DNA of 64,000 nt from assembly GCA_021234155.1 (NCBI GenBank), contig JAJEKV010000839.1, positions 16,604-80,603 on the forward strand, in the 5' to 3' direction. The stretch's first letter is position 1; each line of letters begins with the position of its first letter. This DNA comes from Isoetes taiwanensis. Taxonomy: Eukaryota; Streptophyta; Lycopodiopsida; Isoetales; Isoetaceae. The notes beneath the pieces are model-generated. The model saw only the letters and a list, made by a program, of their open reading frames with translations. It ran no database searches and was not told where the DNA came from. Positions 45,604 to 55,100 of the stretch are shown one piece after another. Both the position numbers and the translations under genes were made by a program.

Positions 45604-46650
45604 TCAAATGTACAGCAGAGATAGCTTTTGATTACCTGCGGGTGTTGGCATCCAAAAGGCGGTAGCCTTTACTATCTTTGACAAAGTTAGCCAACAAAGA
45701 TACTGCGCCGAGCATGGTCCTCTGATTTCTTCGAACAGCGGGCGACACATGAGCATATCTTTGGACAATAGAAGATGCGGAGATGGTGATATGCGGAATG
45801 TGACCAAACCAAGCTTCAAATGGTTATGCCTACGAAGCGCAACCCGTGGGTGTCTGATTGGATAGATAATTTGTTTGTAACAATGGCTTACGCCGGCGAA
45901 GCCATCGGGAAGAGGCCGGCAAATTTGAGCATACTCGGGGCACTCTCCTTGAGGGTCGAATCTTGGTGCTCGGCAACGCTTGTTCTGATGATAACTCATG
46001 AGGAATTTGAGCTGCCTTTGAATGCCATGCTCATCAAGTAATTAGAAGGCTGCTTAGAAAAGATATTCTTGTGCATTGTCACATCGGTGTCACGAACTTC
46101 TCATTGTGTTTGCTTTTCAGCCTTCTTATGCCAAGTCTGAAAGCATTGAAAGACTTCACTTTTTGCAGAGAGGAAAAACGTAGTGTAGCGGGAGAAATCA
46201 TCCACAATGACCATGAAATACTTAGAGCACCACCAAATGGACCGGGGCTAGAGGGACCACTAACATCTGTGTGTATGAGGCCAAGTACTTTCGATCGTGA
46301 GTTCCTTGGTCCTTAGACCGTCTGCGTTGATTTTGTTTGGCCATGATACATCCCTCCTGAGCCGGTGGCGGCAGATAGATCACCGAGATGCGGTAACCAT
46401 ATGCTTGGAAATAAGGGCCTTGAGCGGGGCTTCACTCAAATGTCCCAATCGGGCGATGCCACGGTACAAGTCCTCCTCCTTATGGTATACGGCGAGAGGG
46501 CGGTCCATGGCTGGATTCTTCATAGAATTTATGCGAGGTTGCCTTCTCGACTCTGTGGCTATGGGCTGCACGGCCCGATTGAAAAATGGATATTTTGAGA
46601 ATTCATAAAGAATTGAATGCCCACATCCATCACAGGCGGGATAGAGCAAG
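45604..46650 (-). pseudogene. Copia GAG-pre-integrase and integrase
   Basis: RLGHLSEAPLKALISKHMV (about 46390-46450) matches the 'LWHxRLGHxSxxxLxxL' GAG-pre-integrase box. Further on LGLIHTDVSGPSSPGPFGGA (about 46230-46310) is the start of the integrase core around its first Asp. The frame at 45604-45999 covers the integrase C-terminal half. Integrase inserts the cDNA and made the 5-base CCGCC duplication. Frames are broken between the boxes. Confidence 0.8.
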
Positions 46651-46664
46651 CAAACTTCTTTTAA

Positions 46665-48143
46665 TCACGGGAACATGCAAGACCTTTCGCGGCATGTATA
46701 GCGCTCATTGAACCATCGACTCAAATTGCCTTCCCCTTCAATCGGAGGCGAAGTGATGCCATTTACGAATTGACCTGGACCTGGAGGCGGGTCCAATGTC
46801 AAGAACCACATTTTATGGGGTGTCATAAGATGGGTGGCCCGCAATCCATGATCAACAGTGTGATATTGTGCATTGGCTTCAAGTGCCTCACCTTGAACCT
46901 CAGCTAGCAAACTTTGAGTTGCGGTGGGTTACGGACTAGTGCATGCAAGGGCTTCTTCCCATCGTTGGTGAAGGAAAAGAATGAAATTGGAGTGTTGTGG
47001 TACCGGACACGTAGCTTTGTTCTGCAGAGTGATAGTGGCCACACGAAAAGTCAAATTCCTCGTCAAATTCCTCATACGGATCTTCAATACCCATGCACAT
47101 GAGGTGATACCATAGTGGGGCTTTCTTCATACAAGGCCATGTATCCCTTAACATATCCATCACCATCACTGGCGATTCATCCTCGCATACGAGTTCTGAT
47201 CGGCAACATGGGCCCGAGCAGATCTCTTTGTTATTCCATCGTCACGGGATGTGCGGCTTCACTCACAGGATGTCTCATTTGCTTCACTCTGTCTACGAGA
47301 TTATCATCTTTGAAAAATCTTCGATCGAGTCATCTTTCGGGGATCTGCTCTCTCTCTCATGCCCTAGTGTCTCTTCCGACCCCACAGAAATAGTCCTCTT
47401 CTTTTCGTAGTTTCTCTTCTACCACCGCTCTCTCTTCTCACGATGATTTATCCTCGGATCGTCGAGGGAGTTCTCTACAATGGACGAGAGATGTGCCGAA
47501 TCTGTTGCAATTCCGGCAAGTTGGAGGATCACGAGTCTTGCTGGTATCGCCAGAAATCACGATTTCTTCTGCTTGGCGGATTGCATCTCGGCATTTAGAA
47601 TTCCCCCTTGACAACCGATTGGGTTTTCGTATTACTGACCCATAGTGCGCTTCATGGCAAAAGAATCGAGGGAGGCTTACTAGCAATGCCATAGCCATAT
47701 CTTCATGCGATATGGTGATTCGGTGCCCCCAATTGACTTTCCAAGCGCATGCATCTTACTAATGTGTTCCATTTTGCATCTTGCCGAGGCATCTTGGCAT
47801 TGAAGAATTCCTTCCATAGCCTCATCTTAAGCTTGTGTGGTTTTGGAGAAAGGTCTTCTCTAAACATTCCCATCCCTCTTTAGCTGTGCTTCAAAGCGAT
47901 CAGCGGATATGAAGATCTTTAAGGCCAAAGATAATGGTAGTCTTGGCCTTGTTATATCTTTTCTTCCCTCTGACCTTTCTGCCTTTTCTTCTCACTCCTT
48001 CCGATCCTCCTTTCTTCCTGGAGGTTCCCTCGGCTTCCTCTTAGGGGCATTGGCTCATCCCCGGTGACCACATCCCAGAGTTCTCTCTCCTCTAGGATAG
48101 ATTGCATCCTCCAGAACCAATACTGTGCATTGGTTCGATCCAA
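46665..48143 (-). pseudogene. Copia gag and protease region
   Basis: From Met at 48143: WRMQSILEERELWDVVTGDE is the typical Copia gag (UBN2) N-terminal segment. RNCNRFGTSLVHC near 47500 has the C-x2-C-x4-[H]-x4-C zinc-knuckle spacing with Thr in place of His. The frame 46665-46910 begins in the protease region (ATHLMTPHKMWF, cf. 'ASxHMTxxxxxF'), where the catalytic DSGA is no longer readable. Gag coats the RNA and protease cuts the polyprotein. Degraded as written. Confidence 0.75.
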
Positions 48144-48301
48144 CTCTCTAAATTCTTCAAGTCAATTTGCAGATTTGACATGCTTGCTTTTCTCCTTTCC
48201 TCTTTTTGTCACGGCTCCCTCTCACGGCTCCCTCTCAACAATCACGCTGAGGGTAATTTCCCTGCCCACCTTTCTTGAATCGCCTTTTTCTCTTGTCACC
48301 T

Positions 48302-48315
48302 AAGCTCTGATACCA
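48302..48315 (-). other. Primer-binding site of the Copia element
   Basis: Minus strand TGGTATCAGAGCTTA directly follows the LTR end CTGCTACA. It is complementary to the 3' end of plant initiator tRNA-Met, the standard Copia primer, and fixes the element's orientation. Confidence 0.9.
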
Positions 48316-48518
48316 TGTAGCAGAATGGATCAAACAAAAGAGCAAGAACCCAGGACCAAAGAAGTGTGCAAATAAGCCGTCAGAATCGTTGTTGGAACAG
48401 CCTGGTACTTATAATCCTAAAAAGTACAACGTATCTCTGCCATATTTATGACGTGGCAGACTTCTGCTTTATGAGCAGAACTTCCTATAACTAACCCTAA
48501 CAAGAATATCTTCTATCA
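48316..48518 (-). repeat. Copia LTR, 5' (right in window), 203 bp
   Basis: Same termini as 43290-43484. CAG/CTG words are intact here. Apart from those positions and a few indels the two LTRs are near-identical, so the insertion is young. Confidence 0.95.
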
Positions 48519-48751
48519 CCGCCCGTTGATGCACAAACACATTGACATGCTCGCAGAAACAGAAACAAAAAGTACAGACAGGGTTGGTTGGTGGCATTCA
48601 GAATATGACGAATTCCCTGGAACAGAGGTATATGAATTTTGCATTTGGAATTGGGAAGCTGCCACTTTAGGTAATGGCTTGAAGCCTAACTTACTTTTGT
48701 TTTGCTGTGTGCGGCCTTTCATTCAATCATCTAGAACTGTTTGCAAACCAA

Positions 48752-48864
48752 ATCATACTCAAGTTCGGTGTCCAGTTTTACTCTGCTTTTGTTGCTAAGA
48801 AGGTCGTTTTTACTACTACCAATGGTGGTGATGAGCAATACGTCTGGGAGTCTCACGCTGGGGG
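48752..48864 (+). pseudogene. HSP90-like exon fragment, copy C
   Basis: Encodes [18 protein letters not shown] and [19 protein letters not shown]. It retains AGGS, which agrees better with HSP90 ('AGGSF') than the 34.9-kb copy. Separated from its upstream half of the block by the Copia insertion. Confidence 0.75.
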
Positions 48865-49252
48865 CTCCAAATGGGAGTACTGTTATGGAGCTGGGTTATT
48901 AGTCCTGTTGTCACTTCTGGGGTGCTTCTTGGGGGTTCGAAAATGATTGAAAATTGATAATTGTGTCAAAAGGATCGAGCACTTTCTGAAGGGTGCTCAG
49001 AAGCTGCCTGATTCTGTCTGGGATGTATGATAGCTGCCTTGGCCCTCTTGCTAAAAGTATGCATGAATGAAAGCACGTCTTTGCCAACTGTGCAGAATGA
49101 GTTAAGGCAGAGGAGGATCCCGTATCTGGATGGCTTTGCATATTCTTGTGCCCTCTTCTCCAAGTTATTATCGATAAAAGTTTATCTGAAAGACTCAGTG
49201 AAAGACTCAGTAATGTTTCGTTTGAAATAGACTGTAATGGAAATGAGAACTC

Positions 49253-49814
49253 AAGGAGAGCCACCAAGGTCATGATCTCTGGGCATCGAGCATTAGGAAA
49301 GGGTATTCAATGAACGTATAAAAAAAAAAGGTATTTCACTTTCTCAATCCATGATTTATATTTCGTTGGACACTTTAGCTTTATTGACAATATGTTTGGA
49401 AAAATTCCCAGTAAAATTTGGTACATATCAGTAGGTAACCTGTTGCAGGCTGAAGTGGCTGCAGGAACAGAATATAGAAAGAAGGCTAAAAGAGTATATG
49501 GACCAGGGAAAACTACCTTCTGATGAAGTTGTGGTCACAGTGATTATGACTTGTGGATGATTTCACGATGTTGTCTAATTGATCATCCCTTTTAGGCCCC
49601 AGACCTGTACCATTATTAGTATTCTTTTTTGCAAAAGTATGGAACTTGAAATGTCTAGATGAATGGCTGACTGTCTTAGTTTTCATTTTAGATTGTCAAG
49701 AGAGACTGGAACAAGATGATGTGCAAGAAAAAGCATGGTTTGGATGGATATTCCTGCAGTTTATCTCAGGCAGAAGCTCTTAGTATCAGACCACAGTTAT
49801 TCCTCCTCCTTGAG
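49253..49814 (+). pseudogene. Adenylate kinase-like exons, copy C
   Basis: Three exon positions as in 35313-35851. Exon a has lost a base in the AAG of KVMISG. Exon b (49449-49538) is shifted after KKAK. Exon c (49692-49814) lacks one G before RLEQDD but keeps a longer, more authentic end: after a second shift it reads SQAEALSIRPQLFLLLE, matching 'SQAxALxxxxxxPDIFLLLE' of adenylate kinases, with a GTGAGC donor. The extra residues show that copies A and C have decayed independently from a better gene. Confidence 0.75.
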
Positions 49815-50013
49815 GTGAGCACAAGTACTCCTTGTTTGCAATGGAGAAGTTTATGCTCGACATGTTTCTGCGTCTAATGAATATAACAACGGAAATTACG
49901 GTAAAAACCATAGTTATTATGATCTTCATTCCTATATGCCTTTGCATGCCTTTGCATAGTTTATAAAATATTGTATAGTGGTGGAAACTGTTGATGCTGG
50001 TGAAGAAACTACA

Positions 50014-50570
50014 ACGCACAAAGAGTCAGTGCAAAAGGCTTGCAAATCTGCTTTGCAATCTAGAGCAGACTATGGCAAGAACAAATGCCTCTAGAAGGCA
50101 TCAGATCCTTTGTTTAGGTTATTTATGCTGGGAAGCGAACCCCATATGGGGACCAAGAAGCATTGAGGAACTGAGCTTTGGCAGGCATAGTACAGCTATT
50201 ATCATTTTGAATTTAATGATGACTCATTATTCAATGAAGACTGTTTTCTATAGGTACAAAGCATGGCAAACTTAGTTCTCTCTGCACAAGAATTCCATGT
50301 GCAGCAGAAGCAGACCTAATCACTGCAATAAGCCCGCAAAAACTTCATGTTTCTGTCGAAATTTCTTCAGTTTCCTTTGGTGATATATCCTCCTGGTTAA
50401 GGTTGATCAAGAATTAACTCTCAAACAAAGATCTAGACGGTTAGCTTTCTTTATCTGTCCTATCGGGCTCGTCCTTTCAGACTTGGCCTCATTTACATCT
50501 GTTTATTTGTTCCTGCGAGTTCTTATGGAATGATTTCTCATTCACTATCAGATGCATCATGTAGGCAAGA
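50014..50570. other. no gene seen
   Basis: Between the end of block copy C and the eS8 pseudogene. A 94-codon frame starts upstream at 49991 and crosses the block boundary; it has no recognisable motif. Confidence 0.4.
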
Positions 50571-50573
50571 TGT

Positions 50574-51137
50574 CTAGGAAGACATCCAGCAACGACAAAA
50601 CTTTCTAGCAACGAGACTAAGAGAAGAATTAGAGTTCGTGGTGGTAATTTCAAATTTAGGACTCTTAGACTTGGCAGTGGAAACTTCTCTTGGGGATCTG
50701 AAGAAGTGACTAGGAAAAAACTTAGGTTTTAAATGTTGTCTGCAATGCCTCAAACAATGAACTACTTAGGACAATGAGACATTAGTGAAGAATGCAATTG
50801 TTCAAGTTGATGCTATGCCATTCGAGGGCATATCGATCAACATTATGGAGTAGACATTGGAAAAGAAGAAGAAACAAGTAGTAAGCCAAGAAAGAACCGA
50901 GGTATTTAGTTTTTCTTGTGCATTTTTGTTATCACTCTGTTTGTATAACCTTGTTTTGAAATTGTCACACAACTTTGAAGGAAGCCGAAGGCACCTGGAG
51001 GAGGAAAAAGATGAAGCAAAGCTGTTTTTGCATAAACTTGCAAAAGACAAGAGGGCCATAAAGCTGGACCACATAGAAAGCGATTAGCGATGCGGCGTTT
51101 TCGGCATGCATTGCTTCCCGTCACCGGCACGCGTGGT
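50574..51137 (+). pseudogene. Ribosomal protein eS8 (S8e) pseudogene with intron
   Basis: An exon from about 50574 encodes [20 protein letters not shown] then [20 protein letters not shown] and GSEEVTRKK, a close match to the conserved eS8 core. After a one-base slip it reads [18 protein letters not shown], two in-frame stops, VKNAIVQVDAMPFEG, and HYGVDIGK. A GTATTT donor follows near 50901. Beyond an intron of about 80 bases, KLDHIES and, in another frame, SACIASRHR correspond to the eS8 '[23 protein letters not shown]' segment. eS8 is a small-subunit ribosomal protein. The intron suggests a duplicated gene rather than a processed copy. Stops and shifts make it non-functional. Confidence 0.8.
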
Positions 51138-51180
51138 CGACAAAACTCAATAATCTATGTAATTCTCTTAGATTATTTAA

Positions 51181-51660
51181 GATCCTACAAAGATTCCTTT
51201 AGATTCATCAAGATTCCATCAAAATTCCTTAAATTGTCAAGATTTTATAAAGGTTCCCGGAGAATCTCTCAAGATTCCCAAGATTCTCTTAGATTTTATT
51301 GGATTCTACAAAAATTCCTTTAGATTCTCCAAAATTTTATCAAGATTACCTTAGATTGTTTAAGATTCCATCGAGATTTCCATAGATTCTCTAATATTCT
51401 ATAAAGATTCCTTAGATTCCTACTTAGATTAGAAAGTTATCTCAAGATTCCTCTAGATTCCCCTAAATTCTAGAATATTCTATGTAGGTTGTCCTAGATT
51501 CTCTGGTTAAAAATGAAAATTCCCTAGATTCTCCAAGATTACACAATATTCAAAGATTCCCTAGATTCTCAAAGATTACGCCAATATTCCCTTAGATTCT
51601 TAAATTTTATGAAGATTTCCTTGGATTCTTTAGATTTCCAAAGATTCTCTTGTGATTCCC
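51181..51660 (+). repeat. Irregular GATTC-rich array
   Basis: I count 21 GATTC pentamers in these 480 bases, mostly as TAGATTC or AAGATTC followed by C/T-rich words, spaced irregularly at roughly 10-40 bases. It is degenerate, has no conserved unit length and codes for nothing recognisable. Confidence 0.7.
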
Positions 51661-51662
51661 AT

Positions 51663-52160
51663 TGTGACGATTAACCATCAGTGCGGGCGTGTGATTTGAT
51701 TTCATCTAAATCATCGTGGTCTTTTCGGTTAGGATGCACAAATACCACTCGAGGTAGTGAGTTCAAGTCCCTTGATTTTTTAAATGTGCTAGTATGATTT
51801 GGATAACTCATGCCCTAGTGGTGTAGGCACCAGTAATAGGGTTTGGATAACTCATGCCCTAGTGGTGTGGGCAGCAGGTAATAGGGTTGGGGGTCGGATG
51901 GTTTGTCGTCCACCTCCTTCGTTTTGGGTCCCTTACCGGATCGATTTTTTTTGGTAAGCCCCAAATTTCCTGAGGTTACAAGCCTTCAAGGATGGAGTCC
52001 ACTGCAGTCGATTGTCAGCTTCAAATTTCCACGGTTTAAAAGCCTTCAAGGAGGGGGCCTTGAGGAGGATAGGATAGTGTGACGATTAACCATCAGTCGA
52101 GGCGTGTGATTTGGTTTCATCCAAATCATCGCGGCCTTTTTGTTAGGGGTGACTACCACT
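51663..52160 (+). mobile_element. Direct-repeat element with tRNA-like segment
   Basis: TGTGACGATTAACCATCAGT starts at 51663 and again at 52078, with about 75 similar bases each, a 415-base period. Within the first copy, 51716-51774 resembles tRNA-Glu: GTGGTC...GGTTAGGATGC (A-box side) and GTTCAAGTCC (B box, 51761-51770). Between them a 44-base unit is repeated at 51798 and 51842. This could be a tRNA-derived SINE or a small LTR-like (TRIM) element; I cannot decide. Confidence 0.5.
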
Positions 52161-55100
52161 CAGTGACATCATTGACTCCATAATATTGGCAAAATCTTTG
52201 TTATAAGTGTTTTTATTGTGTGCAAAGTGTTTTTCTTGCTTGGCAAAATCATACAATAGTGGAAGAGAACCTACCCTCTACCTTACATTTACCTTCAATG
52301 ATCAGCTGGAGTAGCTTGTCCCAAAACTAGTTAGTGTATTGTACTGCAAACTTTACCATATTTTGCACATTTTGCAACTTCACAATTAATTGTGTTGACC
52401 CCATTACCATTAAGTCGTTTGTTCACTTATATATAGCACAATCATAATCGGGGAAAATCATGAACATCTAAAGGCATAAGGTCTTGTACCCGAACAACTG
52501 TTCAAGACAAGACCAACAACTTGGGGAACTCAAAAAGAGCTTAGTATGGCAACTTTGATGTTACTCGATGCAAAACCTCTAGAAAATCAAGGTTGCCATT
52601 ATTAGGTTATAGAGAAAAATCGACACTTTAGAAAACACTTTCAATAAGCACCCTATTTTCAAATGTAATCGCTCATAAAGTTGAACAAAATTGCATTCAA
52701 CTTCCTCTCTTTGGAGCCTAGGGCGTTGTTTTACTGTCTTGCATTTCTCGGTTTCCACAGTTATTCCACGAATATAAAAAAATATACCAAATATTACTTA
52801 GAAATATTATCCCTAAGTATTGCTAGAAAAATCTTTGTTATCCTATCTTCAATATTGATGATAAATATGGGAATTTTTTTTATATTATCACCCTCGATCT
52901 CGGTGTTTTATCTTCACTTTCCCCAAGCTATACATCGATCCTAAGAGTGAAGAAAGCTAGATTATCCCTGTGTTTGAAGAAGAGCGAGGCAGAAAATACA
53001 ACGGGTAAAGCCCCGTTAAACACTGCGGCTAAAAGTCATTGGAAGTGTTGAAGTAAAGCACATGAATACATTTAGCACTCAAATAGAAACACATGAATAG
53101 GTCTTAGTTTTGCAATTTGTGTGCCCAAATGAAGTCGATTCCCTGTGTTTTCTGTTTTATAGGGCCGGGAGGATCAATCGGTTATTGTTTGTAATTCGAT
53201 TTGGTGGAGCATTCCTTGGTGGTGTTGTTTTGAAACCAAGCGATGGGGACCCTATATCAAGCGTAGCTAAGGAAAAACACGGTAGCAATTGGAAGAAAGC
53301 AACGTAGCTATAAATCATCACCACCTTTGTTCTATCCTTTCTTTAATTCTTTCTTGCGGGATAACGATCTAAAGAGGATTTATGTATATGCCCCATGGCA
53401 AATATCGAGGGGTAGATAAACCATAGATGCACCCTACATCTAGATGATCATCCGAGTATTGTGTGAACAACCGCCATCATGCGAAGATTCAACGGACTTT
53501 CTTGAGAGATGTTATATGTACATTTTCCTTTCAAAGCGGGAAGATAACTCCGCGATGCTAAGAAAAACCTTGCTGAAAATCGATGGTAGAACAACTTCAT
53601 AAACGGCGGATGACAAACTTACTAATGACAAGACACGCTCTCAACAATTGTGCATCTCTTTTCTCCATGTGCAATTAAAGTCCCTATTTCGGTGAAGATG
53701 CAAAACGGGACAAGGAGGCTCTTGAATAATAATGATAACATGTAAGCTCGTCTTAGGAATGAATGGATACTTATTGAAAGAAAAGATAAAGCAGATCACT
53801 AATGGGTCTTTTTAACATTTAACTTTAAATGGCGATATAATCGTTCTACACACGAGAAAACAAACTACCGAGGAAACAAACTACCGCGGTGGATTCAAAT
53901 TTGTAACTTTGCCGATTGACATAAAACAAACACACACATGGCGGGAAAAAATCGATGCAACACCTAAAGAACAAAAGCAACTACTTGTTCCGAGAAGATC
54001 AGAGATTTATCACGTACTTCACATCATTTCTTATTTTTCGCATATCTATGGTACTTTGGGAGATCTCACTATTGTAACAAAATACTTGCACATCGAAAAT
54101 ACTTGCTTATAAACCATTTTTGCGGACATTATGCGGATGATATTTACCAAAGTCTATATCACAAGTTGAATCCACGGTCATGCTTAACAAGTAGACAAAC
54201 TATCCACAAAAGGACCGGTGGCCTTGTTTATTTAAATAAGCACAAATTGTATTGAACTATGAGAAAAGCAGATCCTCTTGCTTGACAAAACTAAAAATGC
54301 GGAAGTAGGATAATCGGTTCCTGATGTAAAATTCTGAGTGCGAGGCATTTTAATGCCAACATGAAATCTTGGTTGCACATAACAATTGCTCCAATCTACC
54401 CGTCTTCCTACAAAAAGTCTTCTCAGCTTTGCCTCATCATCTACATAGCAACATGATTTATACTTGTTTGTTTGCAAAATTGGAGAATGGCGGGGAGGCC
54501 ATGATTGATACCAATTGTTGCATGAGCGGGCAAAGCAACTACCAAGATTATTTGTTAGTCATTTACATTAAAATAATGGACATGAATTTCTCAATAAGTG
54601 CAAAAGAAAGTTTTTTTTACCCACTAGTCCTCTGGTTCCCACCAAGTCTGCGGTTACCACCTCCTCGTCATCTTCATCTTCAATATTTTTTCTTTGGACT
54701 AGTAAATCCAAGGGATCTTGGCTATTATAGCCCACAATTCCATGACAATCGACATAACATTTTTGTCCTTCTCTATTCCAAAGTAATTAGCACCCCAAAA
54801 TAGCGGTTTGCCTCCATCATGGAGCCAATACCGACAAATAGATCCAACACAAATCCATTTGGGACACAAAATGAGTGCAATAAAAATTGCATGAAAGCAA
54901 TACTCTTTTGAAGATTATATGTCGCAGCCTCCATAACCATCGATGTCGGCTTCTCGATTGTTTACTTTCCGCTTTAGAATGCTTGACATGTGATCTAGTT
55001 TTCCTTCCATAAAAACCATAGGATGAACTAAATTGCCACGGAAACCAATTACGCCATACAACATCACACACTGGCGCTTGTATCAATAAAACCTAGCGTA

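Larger units (their letters stand above)
43285..48523 (-). mobile_element. Complete Ty1/Copia retrotransposon with LTRs and target duplication
   Basis: Element 43290-48518 (5,229 bp) on the minus strand, flanked by CCGCC (43285-43289 and 48519-48523). The uninterrupted target is present at about 34596 (ACTATACCGCCCGTTG). It has two LTRs, a primer-binding site matching initiator tRNA-Met (TGGTATCAGAGC on the minus strand, 48304-48315) next to the right-hand LTR, and a G-rich polypurine tract (minus strand ATGGGGAG) at about 43485-43492. Polyprotein order on the minus strand is gag, protease, integrase, reverse transcriptase, RNase H, the Copia order. Confidence 0.95.
41341..50013. repeat. Copy C of the kinase/HSP90/adenylate kinase block, split by Copia
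   Basis: 41341-43289 matches about 32575-34600, and 48519-50013 matches about 34601-36057. The interruption is the Copia element with duplicated CCGCC. The kinase part (41.75-43.2 kb) is altered at CAG/CTG/CCG words; the part right of the Copia (48.5-50.0 kb) largely is not. Confidence 0.9.

Noticed and set aside
45820-47410. Several plus-strand frames of 60-103 codons within the Copia element
   Set aside because: They are antisense to gag, protease and integrase motifs and have no motifs of their own.
51181-51660. CRISPR-like or satellite array
   Set aside because: No constant repeat length, no unique spacers of constant size, and the genome is eukaryotic.
54369-54480. Minus-strand VDDEAKLRRLF resembling FAR1/MULE 'DDExxLxxLFWAD'
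   Set aside because: Only a few residues match; the following residues do not fit FAR1 or MULE transposases, so no call was made.
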